The notes: generated by a model not told the origin, from the sequence alone. DNA of 64,000 nucleotides from JAJDAH01 sp964487605 (GCA_964487605.1 CAZARU010000026.1:6317-70316); one strand, 5' to 3'. Shown: positions 43,356 to 52,895, counted from the stretch's first letter. Program-made: numbers and translations.

Positions 43356-44090
43356 GTGACACGAGGGACCGGGATGTTCGCGCTGGCGATCGGCGCGGTG
43401 GCCTGCGGCGACGGCGGCGAGGGGTCTGCCGTGCCCGGGAAGAACACGGTCGAGGTCACGTTCGCGATCGTGAAGTTCGCGCCCGGCGCCGGGGGAGGCG
43501 GCGCAGGCACGCCGCTCGAAGGGGCGGAGGTGTGCGCCATCGAACCGGCGGGCGCGTGTGCGACGACGAACGCGGAGGGGCGCGCCGCGGTGACGGTCCC
43601 GGCGACGACCCGCACCGCGGTGCGCGTGAGCAAGGCGGGGTTTCTCCCGGCGGTGGCGCAGGCCGTGAGCACCGCCGAGGACACCACCGTGAACCTCTTC
43701 CTCGCCGCCGACGATCTCGCGGCCACGCTGGCCCAGGTGGTCCAGATACCGTGGCCCGACCCGGAGCGCGGGGTCGTCGCCTTCAACGCCGAGGCCGTGC
43801 CCAGCGGATCGGGCGTCGGCCGCGAGGGGGTGTCGGTCGGCATCGATGTCCAGGCGGCCGGCCCGTTCTACACGAACGCGATGTTCCTCCCCGATCCTTC
43901 GCTCATGGCGTCGTCGGTCTCCGGCCTCGTGTTCCTGGCGACCATCGCGCCGGGGGATCACACCATCACGTTCTCCCATCCGTCGTCCACGTGCGTGGTT
44001 GGGCTCGGCTGGCCCACCGATGCCGCGGACGAACTCGTCGTACGAGTGCAAGCGGGCGCGGTCACGGTGGCGACGGTCACGTGCCCGTGA
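43356..44090 (+). CDS. Secreted protein with carboxypeptidase-regulatory-like domain
   Basis: A 244-residue predicted lipoprotein with a short signal (GMFALAIGAVAC). The first domain (about 30-125) looks like the CarboxypepD_reg/Cna-B fold: LEGAEVCAIEP, TTNAEGRAAVTVPA and RVSKAGFLP are typical beta-sandwich repeats. The C-terminal 110 residues are beta-rich and unrecognised. There is no Gly-rich spacer beyond a short GAGGGGAG. The GTG start is supported by TACCCT 6 nt upstream. It precedes the CocE-type hydrolase gene by 16 bp. Confidence 0.72.
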   Translation: MTRGTGMFALAIGAVACGDGGEGSAVPGKNTVEVTFAIVKFAPGAGGGGAGTPLEGAEVCAIEPAGACATTNAEGRAAVTVPATTRTAVRVSKAGFLPAVAQAVSTAEDTTVNLFLAADDLAATLAQVVQIPWPDPERGVVAFNAEAVPSGSGVGREGVSVGIDVQAAGPFYTNAMFLPDPSLMASSVSGLVFLATIAPGDHTITFSHPSSTCVVGLGWPTDAADELVVRVQAGAVTVATVTCP

Positions 44091-44106
44091 CCGCGCGCTC
44101 CTCGCG

Positions 44107-46041
44107 ATGAGCGCGGCGCCCTTCGCCGCGGCGACCGACGCCGCTCCATGGCTTCCGCCGAAGCCGCCGCCCTCGCGGGGCTTCGCGTCGATGCGCCGCT
44201 CGCTCCACGTGACGATGCGCGACGGCGTGCGCCTCGCCGTGGACGTGCACCTCCCCGTGGCGTTCGCGCACGGTCAGCGGCTGCCGACGATCTTGCGGCA
44301 GACCTGCTACTACCGCGGGATCGACTACCGGTCGTTGCTGGCGGACTTCGGCGCCGAGTGGCTGCTCGATGCGACCGCGGACTGCCGCAAGCGTTTTCTC
44401 GCGAGCGGCTACGCGTGGGTCGACGTCTGTGTGCGTGGCTCGGGGGCGTCGTTCGGCACGCGCCCGTGCCCGTCGAGTCCCGACGAGATCGCCGACGGTC
44501 GTGACGTCGTCGAGTGGATCGTCTCCCAGCCGTGGTCGAACGGTCTCGTCGGCGCGACGGGGATTTCCTACGACGGCTCGACGTCCGAGCTGCTGCTCGG
44601 CAACGGGCATCCCGCGGTCCGGGCGGCGGCGCCGCGGTTCTGCGTCTGGGACATCTTCGCCGACGTGGCCTTTCCCGGCGGGATTCACCTGGCGACGTTC
44701 ACCGAGCGGTGGGCGACCTTCAACGCGCTCCTGGACTCGGGAGCGTTCGCGAAGGCCCTGGGGCTGATGACGCGGCTGCAGATCCGCGCGGCGCGCTCGC
44801 TCCTGGCGGACACCCGCCCGGGTGCCGAGCGCTGGCTCGCTCGCCTGGACACGGATCGGGCCGAGCGCGCCCTGGCCCGGCTGGTCCGCGCCATGGCGCG
44901 CGGCGTGCGCCCCGTGGACGGCGACGAAGGGGGACGACTGCTCGCGGCCGCGCTCGCCGAGCACGCGGAGAACGTGAACGTCCACGAGTCCGCCTCGAGG
45001 TCCACGTTTCGCGATGACCCCACCGCGTCGCCGGCGCTCCCCGGCGCCACCGTCGACCTCTTCAGCCCGCACGCGCACGCCGCCGGGATGGAAGCCTCGG
45101 GCGCTGCCATCTACGCCATGAGCGGCTGGCTCGACGGCTACGTCCACTCCGCCGTGAAGCGCTTCCATCGCCTCCGTGCGACGGGAGCACGGCTGGTGCT
45201 CGGGCCCTGGGATCATGGCGGGCTTCAGAACACGAGCCCGTACTGCTCGGTGCACGAGTCCGCCTTCGATCAGCACGGCGAGCTCGTGCGGTTCTTCGAC
45301 CGGCATCTCACCGGGGGGCACGCCGGTGCCGAGCCCCGCGTGCGGTACTTCACCGTCGGGCAGGAACGGTGGAAGGACGGCGACGCGTGGCCGCCCCCCG
45401 CAGAGCGGCAGGTCTGGTGGCTCGGCGCCGAGCGTGGGCTCGTGCGGGATCGACCCGGGCGCGCGCGGGTGGACGAGCACGTGGTCGATCACGACGTCGG
45501 TACGGGTCACCGCGCGCGCTGGGACTCGCTCCTCTTGCTGCTCGCGCCGGTCGGCTACTCCCGCCGCGAGGAGATCGATCGGCGGCTCCTCGTCTATCGC
45601 TCGGCGCCCCTGGACGCGGATCTCGAGGTGACCGGTCATCCCGTGGTGTCGCTCTGGGTCACGGCCGATGCGAGCGACGCCCACGTCTTCGTCTACCTCG
45701 AGGACGAGCTTCCGAGCGGTCGCGTCGAGCTGGTCACCGAAGGGCAGCTCCGGGCCCTGCACCGGAGGTCCGAGGGACGCGACGCGGGGACGGGTGCCGT
45801 TCAGCGCACGTTCCTCCGCGCGGACGGCCGCGTGCTCGTTCCGGGCGAAGCGACGGAGTTCGTCTTCGATCTGCTGCCGACGTCGTGGCAGTTTGCGCAG
45901 GGCCACCGCCTGCGGCTGGCCATCTCCGGCGCCGACGCAGACCACTTCGTGGTGATGCGCGACGTGAGCGCGCTCGGCATTCACGTCGGGGGCGAGCGAG
46001 CGTCGCGCATCGAGCTGCCGGTGCCGACGGCCAGCGGATGA
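44107..46041 (+). CDS. CocE/NonD-family hydrolase (peptidase S15-like)
   Basis: A 644-residue alpha/beta hydrolase of the CocE/Xaa-Pro dipeptidyl peptidase group. Catalytic Ser154 lies in GISYDGS, the probable acid in GWLDGY, and the His in GPWDHGG. A C-terminal jelly-roll (about 480-640) carries the family DAHVFVYLEDE and FAQGHRLRLAISGADADH. Known members hydrolyse acyl esters such as cocaine or cephalosporin-type substrates. It has no signal peptide, so it is probably cytosolic. A 16-bp gap separates it from the upstream exported-protein gene. Confidence 0.93.
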   Translation: MSAAPFAAATDAAPWLPPKPPPSRGFASMRRSLHVTMRDGVRLAVDVHLPVAFAHGQRLPTILRQTCYYRGIDYRSLLADFGAEWLLDATADCRKRFLASGYAWVDVCVRGSGASFGTRPCPSSPDEIADGRDVVEWIVSQPWSNGLVGATGISYDGSTSELLLGNGHPAVRAAAPRFCVWDIFADVAFPGGIHLATFTERWATFNALLDSGAFAKALGLMTRLQIRAARSLLADTRPGAERWLARLDTDRAERALARLVRAMARGVRPVDGDEGGRLLAAALAEHAENVNVHESASRSTFRDDPTASPALPGATVDLFSPHAHAAGMEASGAAIYAMSGWLDGYVHSAVKRFHRLRATGARLVLGPWDHGGLQNTSPYCSVHESAFDQHGELVRFFDRHLTGGHAGAEPRVRYFTVGQERWKDGDAWPPPAERQVWWLGAERGLVRDRPGRARVDEHVVDHDVGTGHRARWDSLLLLLAPVGYSRREEIDRRLLVYRSAPLDADLEVTGHPVVSLWVTADASDAHVFVYLEDELPSGRVELVTEGQLRALHRRSEGRDAGTGAVQRTFLRADGRVLVPGEATEFVFDLLPTSWQFAQGHRLRLAISGADADHFVVMRDVSALGIHVGGERASRIELPVPTASG

Positions 46042-46052
46042 GCCTCGGCGCT

Positions 46053-47804
46053 TCAGGGCTTCGCGACGCGCAGCACCGCTCCGGTGATCGTGAAGTACAC
46101 GCTCGTTGCGGTGAGCGCGAGGTTCTTCGGTCCGGCCACTGCCGACGCGAGCGTCGTGGGCGCGCCCCCTGCCGGGAGCCAGCGGAGCTGGTCCGCCCCG
46201 TTGTTGGTCCAGTAGGTCCCCGAGGCGTCGGCGGCGACGCTCATGGGATTCCCTTCGCCTGCAGCTAGGACCGTCGCCGTACCGCCGCTCACCGGGACCG
46301 AGAGCACGTCGCCCGTCATGCCCTGCCAGCGCGTGAACAGGACGTCGCCGCCGAACAGCGCGACGCCCGAGGTCGGGCGCATCGAGGTCGTCAGCGTCGC
46401 CGTGGCGCCGCCGCCTTTCGGGACGCTGAAGATCGAGCCGTTCGATCGGTAGGTGCCGAAGTACGCCGTGGTCGCGTCGAGCGCGAGGCCCCACGTGAGC
46501 GTCTCGGTGGCGATCGTCTCCGCGGGGCCGCCCGTCTTCGGCGCTCGTCGGATGCGCCCGGCGTTCTGGTAGCACGACCAGTACACGTGGGTGGCGTCCG
46601 CGAGGACCCGGAGCGGCCAGGGTTCGTTCGCGGCGAACGTCTCGATGGTGCCGCCGGCGCGTGGCACGCGCTGGATGCTCCCGTTCACGTCGTGAAACGC
46701 GAAGTACACGTGGGTCGCGTCGACGGCGAGGCCGCGGAGGCTGCCGAGACCCGTGCCGAGCACTTCCAGGCTCGAGCCGTCCGGCAGCGATCTCCCCACC
46801 GCACCGGGCATGTTCTCCGTCCAGTACAGGTGCGTGGCGTCCGTGGTCACGTCCCAGGGGTTTCCGATGATGCTCGTCGCCACCGTCACGGCGCCGCACA
46901 CGCCGGACACGCACGCCCCGCCGAAGCAGTCGTGAGCGCAGGCGCCGCAGTGCGCGGGATCGTCGCTCGTGTTGGTCTCGCACCCGTCGGTGGCCACGCC
47001 GTTGCAGTTCGCGGAAGGTGCCACGCAGGTGATCGTGGCGTCGGGCGCTGCTTCGGGCGCGCCGTCGCTGCCGGAGTCAGGGAACGCGCCGCCGGCCGCC
47101 GTACGGTCCACGCCGGCGTCGGGAGCTCCGGCGCCGCCGCCGCCGCCACTCGACGTGCCACCGGCGCCCGCCGCCCCGCCGACGCTCGCGTCCGGTGCGG
47201 CGGCGTCCTGCCCTCCCGCGCCGGCGCTCCCGGAGGCGCCGCCCGCGCCGCTCTCGACGGAGCCGTCGCCCATCGTGGGGAGCTCGTCTTCGCCGCAACC
47301 CTTGGGCGGCAGGCAGTCGCCCGGATCGATCGTGGCGCTCACGCACTCCCCCTTTACGCAGGTGGTCTGGGGATCGCAGAACACGTCGAGGCAGGCTTCT
47401 CGCAGGACGATGGGGAGGACCAGGGGAGTGTGGGGGGCGAACTTGAGGCCGCGCCGCGCGACGATGCAGCCCTCGTACCTCGGCGCGAGGCACTCGCTCG
47501 CCGGTCGCCGAACGCCCGCGACGACCTTGACCCCGAACTTCTCTTCCTTCGACTCGCTCGGGAACAGCACGATGGTCCCGATGAACTCGTCGTTCGTCGT
47601 GGGCGTGCACGCCTCGGTCTCCGTCGCGAAGGGGACGTCCTCGATGCCACCGAGCTTGCCGTTCGTGATGGTCGTTCCTTGCAGGTTCGCGCAGTCCACG
47701 TCGGTGGAGAGCTCGACGGTGACCTGGGTGGGATCACGACACGCGCTAGCGAGCAGCACCGACGCGACGAGCGTGGCGCTGCGCGGGCCTTTCGCGCGGA
47801 ACAT
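46053..47804 (-). CDS. Lipoprotein with Cys-rich and beta-propeller-like domains
   Basis: A 583-residue predicted lipoprotein (signal ending VASVLLASAC). A first domain (about 25-165) is beta-rich with cysteines. A Gly/Ala/Asp-rich spacer (about 180-250) leads to a short Cys cluster (ANCNGVATDGCETN, CGACAHDC) and then about six repeats of roughly 45 residues (about 310-575) with DATHLYW, DATHVYF and DATTAYF strands, which look like a six-bladed propeller. The ATG at 47802-47804 is preferred to one 13 codons upstream because a TACCTT hexamer ends 7 nt before it. The PEGA gene lies upstream on the same strand. Confidence 0.78.
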   Translation of the reverse strand: MFRAKGPRSATLVASVLLASACRDPTQVTVELSTDVDCANLQGTTITNGKLGGIEDVPFATETEACTPTTNDEFIGTIVLFPSESKEEKFGVKVVAGVRRPASECLAPRYEGCIVARRGLKFAPHTPLVLPIVLREACLDVFCDPQTTCVKGECVSATIDPGDCLPPKGCGEDELPTMGDGSVESGAGGASGSAGAGGQDAAAPDASVGGAAGAGGTSSGGGGGAGAPDAGVDRTAAGGAFPDSGSDGAPEAAPDATITCVAPSANCNGVATDGCETNTSDDPAHCGACAHDCFGGACVSGVCGAVTVATSIIGNPWDVTTDATHLYWTENMPGAVGRSLPDGSSLEVLGTGLGSLRGLAVDATHVYFAFHDVNGSIQRVPRAGGTIETFAANEPWPLRVLADATHVYWSCYQNAGRIRRAPKTGGPAETIATETLTWGLALDATTAYFGTYRSNGSIFSVPKGGGATATLTTSMRPTSGVALFGGDVLFTRWQGMTGDVLSVPVSGGTATVLAAGEGNPMSVAADASGTYWTNNGADQLRWLPAGGAPTTLASAVAGPKNLALTATSVYFTITGAVLRVAKP

Positions 47805-47811
47805 GCGGGAC

Positions 47812-47817
47812 AAGGTA
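47812..47817 (-). promoter_or_regulatory. -10-like TACCTT, leaderless position
   Basis: TACCTT on the minus strand ends 7 nt before the ATG of the propeller lipoprotein. It lies in the 42-bp gap after the PEGA gene, so this gene can be transcribed on its own. Confidence 0.4.
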
Positions 47818-47846
47818 GCAGCTCGCTCGCCGGGTCCCGCCATGAC

Positions 47847-48830
47847 TCAAAACCTGACGAGGGGGGTTGGCAGCTTGCCGGGGGGAATCGTCCCCTCGTC
47901 CGGGTCTCGCTCGGTCAGCAATGCGACCGTCACCGCCGCTCCCGAGGCGACGACGACGCCGAGCCCCGTCCAGAACCACCACCTGGCCGTGATCGGCGGC
48001 ACCTCCGCGAGGGGCACCGAGATCTCCTTGCTCTCCCCGGCCGCCAGCACGGCGGAGGTCTTCGCGTCCTCGTACCCGTCACGCCTCACGACGATGGTCC
48101 GCCTGCCCGCGCGGACCATGGTCTCGACCGGCACCGTGCCCGTCGAGCGTCCATCGACCAGGACGTTCGCGCCCTTCACCGGGCTGGTGACGCGCAACAG
48201 GGCTCGGTCACTGATCGATTCGAGTCGAATCGACAGGCGTTGCACCTCGCCGGCGCGCACTTCCAGGATCTTCTCGACGGCGAAGTGCCCCGGCGCGGAG
48301 ACCTCGACGCTCGCCGGCCCCGTCGTCAGCCGCAGCGGCCTCGAGCGCCGCTCCATGCCGACGACGCGTTCGCGGATCACCACCCGCGCGCCGGCGGGCT
48401 CCACCGACAGCAAGAGCGTTCCCACCCGGCGCTCCACCTCCGCGATGAGCTCGCCCAACCTCGGGACGCGGCTGCGCAGCTCCTCGGGTGCCGTGTCGCG
48501 AAACCCCTCGAACTTGTCGAGTGCCTCCGGGTAGCGGCCCAGCGCCTGGAGCGCGCGCCCCTGGTTGTAGAGGAGCGCGGGTCGCGGGTCGAGTCGGTAG
48601 GCACGTTCGTAGGAGTCGAGCGCGTCGGCGTAGCGCAGCGACTCCATCGCCGCGTCGCCCGCGGTCTTGAGCCGGTCAGCTTCCGCCGGGCTCTCGGGTG
48701 GCGCCGGTGTCGTCACCGGCTGGGCGTGACCCGCCGGGCTCCACGTTCCCACCGCCGCGGCAGCCACCCACGGCAAGAATCGCCGCGCCCACCGGCCCCA
48801 CGGATGCGCGCGAGATGTGCACACGTTCAC
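47847..48830 (-). CDS. TPR and PEGA domain membrane protein
   Basis: A 327-residue exported protein. A signal sequence (about 12-36, with AHA before Gln) precedes a TPR-like region (about 45-115), two PEGA domains (about 138-205 and 210-278; LSVEPAGARVVI and SPVKGANVLVDG) and one C-terminal transmembrane helix (about 283-303). PEGA domains are surface-protein modules common in myxobacteria; function here is unknown. Start is uncertain: GTG at 48828-48830, with another in-frame GTG two codons on. It is divergent from a Ser/Thr kinase gene, a frequent arrangement in these genomes. Confidence 0.78.
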   Translation of the reverse strand: MNVCTSRAHPWGRWARRFLPWVAAAAVGTWSPAGHAQPVTTPAPPESPAEADRLKTAGDAAMESLRYADALDSYERAYRLDPRPALLYNQGRALQALGRYPEALDKFEGFRDTAPEELRSRVPRLGELIAEVERRVGTLLLSVEPAGARVVIRERVVGMERRSRPLRLTTGPASVEVSAPGHFAVEKILEVRAGEVQRLSIRLESISDRALLRVTSPVKGANVLVDGRSTGTVPVETMVRAGRRTIVVRRDGYEDAKTSAVLAAGESKEISVPLAEVPPITARWWFWTGLGVVVASGAAVTVALLTERDPDEGTIPPGKLPTPLVRF

Positions 48831-48919
48831 GTGGAAGCGGACCCCGGAATGCCGTCGGGTGTCAACGGTCCAAGGGCGCCTCGCAGCGGGCGACCTGGGC
48901 GTTCGCGGGTCCCGAGTGT

Positions 48920-48925
48920 TACGCT
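48920..48925 (+). promoter_or_regulatory. -10-like TACGCT upstream of kinase
   Basis: TACGCT ends 38 nt before the kinase GTG. If used, the leader would be about 30 nt. Confidence 0.3.
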
Positions 48926-48963
48926 GCGAGGATCGTGGCAACCGACGTGGCGGGGGCAATCGG

Positions 48964-50445
48964 GTGACCGCGTCGCCCGTCGAGCCGCGTGCGGAGCCGC
49001 CGGACGTCGTGGTGGCACCAGGAACCGTGCTCGCCGGAAAGTATCGCGTGGAGGGCTCGCTGGGGGTCGGTGGCATGGGAGTCGTCGTCGCGGCGAAGCA
49101 TCTGCAGCTCGACCGGACCGTCGCGCTCAAGATCCTGCGCGTCTCGCTCGGGCAGAGCCCGTCCGTCAGAAAGCGATTCTCCCGCGAGGGGCGCGCCGTG
49201 GCCCGCATCAAGAGCGAGCACATCGCGCAGATCCTCGACGTGGACGAGCTCGAGGACGGCAGTCCCTATCTCGTCATGGAGTACCTCCGCGGCGGGGACG
49301 TCGCGGCGGAGATCAAGCGTCGCGGACCGCTTCCGGTCGTCGAGGCGATCTCGATCATGCTCCAAGCGTGCGAAGCGGTGGGGGCCGCTCACGCGGCGGG
49401 CGTGGTGCACCGCGACATCAAGCCGAGCAACCTCTTCCTCGCCGAGAACGGCGATGGGACCCGAACGGTCAAGGTGCTCGACTTCGGGATCTCGAAGGTG
49501 AGCGAGCCGGCGACGCCCTCGTCGGAGGACGAGTTGGGCGTCACCACCGCGTTCGAGGCGCTCGGCTCGCCCGTCTACATGTCGCCGGAGCAGATGCGAT
49601 CGAGTCGTGACGTCGATGCCCGCACGGACGTCTGGTCGCTGGGGGTGACGCTCTTCAAGCTGTTGACGGGGCAGGCGCCGTTTCCGGGCAAGACCATGAC
49701 GGACCTCTGCGCGCGTGTGCTGGTCGATCCGACGCCCTCCGTGCGCGCGCTCCGCCCCGAGGTCCCCGAGGGCCTGCAGGCGACGGTGGAGCGGTGCCTG
49801 GAGAAGGAACCTGCGGATCGGTTCCAGTCGGTGTCGGACCTCGCGCTCGCGCTGGCGGAGCACGCATCTCCGGAGGACGTCGAGCTCGCGCGACGCATCC
49901 CGTCCGTCTCGCCTCCGAAGTGGCACGACGACTCACAGGACTTCGACACGCCGGGCAGCCTCGACGTGGAGACGGTGATCGGTTCCTCCTCCGGGACCGA
50001 GGGTTCTTCGCCCGCGACGGAGTCGAAGCCGGCCGGCGGGGTTCGGCCGTGGAAGACGGTGTCGCTGGTCGTCGTCGTGGCCGTCGCCGCCGGAGCGACG
50101 GTCTTCGCGCTCCGCGGTCCGCGCGCCGCCGTTGCGCCCGTCGACCCTCGCGTCGCGGCCACGGACGCAGCCGCGGCAACCCCGCCGACGACATCGAACG
50201 CCGCCGTCGCTCGCCACGCTCCGAGCGGCGCGGTCGCGGTTTCGCCACCCCCGGTCATCGCGGAGTCGCGCGCGGCGGCTGCAGGGGTGTCGGCGAGAAC
50301 GGGGCCGCCGACGCAGCCACGCGCCGCGCCACCGATCCCCGCGCCGCCCTCGACGGCTGCCACGCCCTCTGCGCCGGCGTCGCCCGCGGCGCCGAAGTCC
50401 CCGAGCAAGCCCCCCCCGGGAGACGACCACCCGTTGCACCTGTGA
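48964..50445 (+). CDS. Transmembrane Ser/Thr protein kinase
   Basis: A 493-residue Hanks-type kinase. The catalytic domain (about 25-290) has LGVGGMGVV, VALKIL, HRDIKPSN, LDFGISK and MSPEQ, all complete. A linker follows, then one transmembrane helix (about 365-383) and a Pro/Ala-rich tail of about 110 residues with no sensor domain. The GTG at 48964 is chosen by the position of the kinase fold; the upstream frame is Arg-rich and unconvincing. It converges on the two-heme cytochrome gene, with a hairpin between the stops. Confidence 0.93.
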   Translation: MTASPVEPRAEPPDVVVAPGTVLAGKYRVEGSLGVGGMGVVVAAKHLQLDRTVALKILRVSLGQSPSVRKRFSREGRAVARIKSEHIAQILDVDELEDGSPYLVMEYLRGGDVAAEIKRRGPLPVVEAISIMLQACEAVGAAHAAGVVHRDIKPSNLFLAENGDGTRTVKVLDFGISKVSEPATPSSEDELGVTTAFEALGSPVYMSPEQMRSSRDVDARTDVWSLGVTLFKLLTGQAPFPGKTMTDLCARVLVDPTPSVRALRPEVPEGLQATVERCLEKEPADRFQSVSDLALALAEHASPEDVELARRIPSVSPPKWHDDSQDFDTPGSLDVETVIGSSSGTEGSSPATESKPAGGVRPWKTVSLVVVVAVAAGATVFALRGPRAAVAPVDPRVAATDAAAATPPTTSNAAVARHAPSGAVAVSPPPVIAESRAAAAGVSARTGPPTQPRAAPPIPAPPSTAATPSAPASPAAPKSPSKPPPGDDHPLHL

Positions 50446-50454
50446 GGCTCGCCG

Positions 50455-50474
50455 CGCGCGGCCCGCGCCGCGCG
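50455..50474. terminator. Hairpin between convergent genes
   Basis: A perfect 8-bp stem (CGCGCGGC / GCCGCGCG) with a 4-nt loop, between the stops of the kinase and the heme lipoprotein. No T-run; such stems also arise by chance in this G+C-rich DNA. Confidence 0.35.
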
Positions 50475-50481
50475 TCGGGCG

Positions 50482-52881
50482 TCACTCGCAGCGTGGCGCC
50501 ACGGGCGGGCTCTCCGTGTCGCCCGGGTTGTCGTCGAGGGCGAGCAGGAATGCGACCAGGGCAGTGACCTTCGGCCCCCCCGGGACGTCGTCGATGTAGA
50601 AGTCGTGACCGGTCGCGGTCATGCCGAGCTGCGCGAGGCTCACCGGCTCCGCGTGACCCGGCACCCGGTAGGTCTTCTGCGCGAGCGCCCGCCGGAGCCG
50701 CGTGCGCTCGCCGGCGAGCACCATCGCCTGCAGGCTCAAGGCCGCGTTGGCGCGCGGATAGGGTTCACCGGCCGTACGGTGGAGCGAGCTCACGCCCCAG
50801 ACCTTGTCGGCTTCCCGTGTGCGGAGGAGCACGGCGAGGTCGTCGCTCGCCGGCACTCCAGGTCGGAGCGACACGGCCACGCTGCCGTCGTGCAGGTACG
50901 GCGCGGTACCCCACAGGTAGCGGTGCGTGAGCGTTCGCACGCCCACGGAGCGCCGCTCGGTGAAGAGCTTCGTGAAGAACGAGAAGACGTCCCCGCGCGT
51001 GGCGATGCCGGTCTTCGGATCGTACTCCGGGGCTCCGAGCTGAAGCTCCCGGGTGAAGACCGTGTGGTCGCTCCGTGTGCCAATCTTGCTCATGCCGTGC
51101 ACCAGGTTGTCGGTGAAGAACGGGCCCCGATGGCACGTGGCACAGCCGGCTTCGCGGTGAACGCGCTGCCCCTCCTTCAGGAGCGGTCGCGCGCGGCGGA
51201 GAAGCTCCGTGGGGTTCGTCGGTGGCTCCAGCGAATCGAGCATGAGCGACACGGCGTTCGTGAGCAGCTCGTCGGCGTCGAATCCACGCCGTGAGGCCAG
51301 CAGATCGAGGCGATGGCGAAAGCGCAGATGTGGCGGCGTGCGGACGCGGATCCCCGTCACGGCGAGCGTCCGGGCCCGGGCCTCGGCGTCGCCGCGGTAC
51401 TGGGACGCGCTCCGGAGCCGTGCACCGCGCCGATTCGCCTCGCTCTCCACGATGTGCTTGGGGACCGTGCCGAAAACGCCCGCGGCGTCGCGCATCACCA
51501 CCACGGCTTGCGGGTCGAGGAGCCCGGGCACGCCATCGGACTCGCCCAGGATGTCGTCCACCAGCCGCCGCGCGGCGGGCTTGCCCCCGTGGAGGGCGGC
51601 GGGGGAGAGCGCGACCATGGTCTCGGCGAGCTGTCGTGCCGTGAGGTCGGCGTACGGCGTGGGCGCTGCGCCGAGCACGCGCGTGGCGTGTCCGCCTCGG
51701 TCGCTCGCCGCCGCGATCATCGAGCTGAACTCGAGGGCGACGGTCCACACGGAGTTGTTGCGGTCCGTGGCGTTCACCTGCGAGCCGTCGATGTTGTACG
51801 GCCAGTTTCGGTACGTGAAGAGCACCGGAAGCTGCATCGGGTTCAACCGCGCGTCCGGCGTATCGTCCGCGCTGCCACGCACCTCCGCCAGCATGCCGGT
51901 CACGACGGCGCGAAGCACCTCGCGCGGCTTCGTCGAGACGTTGTCGCGTACCCACGTCGCCCACTCGCGGCTCGCGCTCGTCGAGCGCTCGTGGACCGGT
52001 GAGCCGAGCACCAGGTAGCCCGCGACCGGGTTCGCCGACAGCCCGAAGATCCATCCCAGGTCGATGTCCTGGTTCCCCACGCCCCAGGCGTCCTGCGGCC
52101 GAAACCGCCCGGGCCGCCGGGCGCTCGGGTGGTCGGTCCACTCGTGGCCAGGCGGCGGCGTGGACCACGCGGACTCGAGGTCCGGCGCTCCGTCCCAGTC
52201 GATGTCGAGCGAGTAGTGGCACACGGCGCACGTGAGGCCGAGGCGGAACGGGCCCACGCCGGGCGCCGGTCCGACACCGAGCGTGTCGGGATGGATGAGG
52301 TAGGGAAGCTCCCGGTCGCCGGGCGGTGCGGGCACCGCGACGACGCCAATGGGCAGCGCGGCGCCGACCTCGACGTCGAGGCCGAGGTGCACGATCTCGG
52401 GCACCTCGATGCCGCCATGAAGGCGCGAGCCCTTCGGGAAGCGGACCGCGAGGTCGCTCGTGACGCCGGCGCGGCCGCCGCTCACGTTGCCGGCGAACAG
52501 GTTCCCCGGCTGGCCGTCGAGCGCGTCGATGGCCTGGGCCACGTACGCGAACACGGGTCTCGGCTCGTAGCAGCCGGGCACGCCGGACGCGCACGGCACC
52601 TCCAGGGTACCGGCGAGCACGCCGACCACGTCGGTCATCAAGTGCTCGTTGCCCAGGGTCTCCTCGCGAAACCACTCCTCGCCCCAGCGGCGAAGCGTCC
52701 CGTACTCGGCCTCCGTGATCTCCACGCCGTCGAAGACGAGCGGCGGTCGTGGAGCCCGGTGGCCCAGGGCGTCGAAGCCGGGGTATTCGCACGGAGGAGC
52801 GCTGCCGGCGCACGCCGCGCCGACCAACGCTGCCGCTGCGATCGGTGTGAGCGACCGGCCGGACCACGCGCCTCGTCCCAC
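50482..52881 (-). CDS. Two-heme c-type lipoprotein, MauG/cytochrome c peroxidase-like
   Basis: A 799-residue predicted lipoprotein. The signal (about 1-26) ends LVGAAC. Two CxxCH heme sites are visible: CAVCH at roughly residue 212 and CATCH at roughly 588, the latter followed by RGPFFTDN as in MauG/cytochrome c peroxidase proteins. A later WGTAPYLHDGSVA motif matches the conserved TxPYxHDGS region of those enzymes. The long central region (about 230-570) was not recognised. Electron transfer or peroxide chemistry in the periplasm or at the surface is likely. GTG start with TAGGGT 8 nt upstream. Confidence 0.84.
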   Translation of the reverse strand: MGRGAWSGRSLTPIAAAALVGAACAGSAPPCEYPGFDALGHRAPRPPLVFDGVEITEAEYGTLRRWGEEWFREETLGNEHLMTDVVGVLAGTLEVPCASGVPGCYEPRPVFAYVAQAIDALDGQPGNLFAGNVSGGRAGVTSDLAVRFPKGSRLHGGIEVPEIVHLGLDVEVGAALPIGVVAVPAPPGDRELPYLIHPDTLGVGPAPGVGPFRLGLTCAVCHYSLDIDWDGAPDLESAWSTPPPGHEWTDHPSARRPGRFRPQDAWGVGNQDIDLGWIFGLSANPVAGYLVLGSPVHERSTSASREWATWVRDNVSTKPREVLRAVVTGMLAEVRGSADDTPDARLNPMQLPVLFTYRNWPYNIDGSQVNATDRNNSVWTVALEFSSMIAAASDRGGHATRVLGAAPTPYADLTARQLAETMVALSPAALHGGKPAARRLVDDILGESDGVPGLLDPQAVVVMRDAAGVFGTVPKHIVESEANRRGARLRSASQYRGDAEARARTLAVTGIRVRTPPHLRFRHRLDLLASRRGFDADELLTNAVSLMLDSLEPPTNPTELLRRARPLLKEGQRVHREAGCATCHRGPFFTDNLVHGMSKIGTRSDHTVFTRELQLGAPEYDPKTGIATRGDVFSFFTKLFTERRSVGVRTLTHRYLWGTAPYLHDGSVAVSLRPGVPASDDLAVLLRTREADKVWGVSSLHRTAGEPYPRANAALSLQAMVLAGERTRLRRALAQKTYRVPGHAEPVSLAQLGMTATGHDFYIDDVPGGPKVTALVAFLLALDDNPGDTESPPVAPRCE

Positions 52882-52889
52882 GGGGCCCG

Positions 52890-52895
52890 ACCCTA
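52890..52895 (-). promoter_or_regulatory. -10-like TAGGGT, leaderless position
   Basis: TAGGGT on the minus strand ends 8 nt before the GTG of the two-heme lipoprotein. Confidence 0.42.

Noticed and set aside
44077..46983. Open frame of about 970 codons on the minus strand
   Set aside because: It is antisense to the CocE-type hydrolase, which has its catalytic triad.
46587..49610. Open frame of about 1000 codons on the plus strand
   Set aside because: It is antisense to the propeller and PEGA genes and runs into the kinase in the wrong frame; composition is shadow-like.
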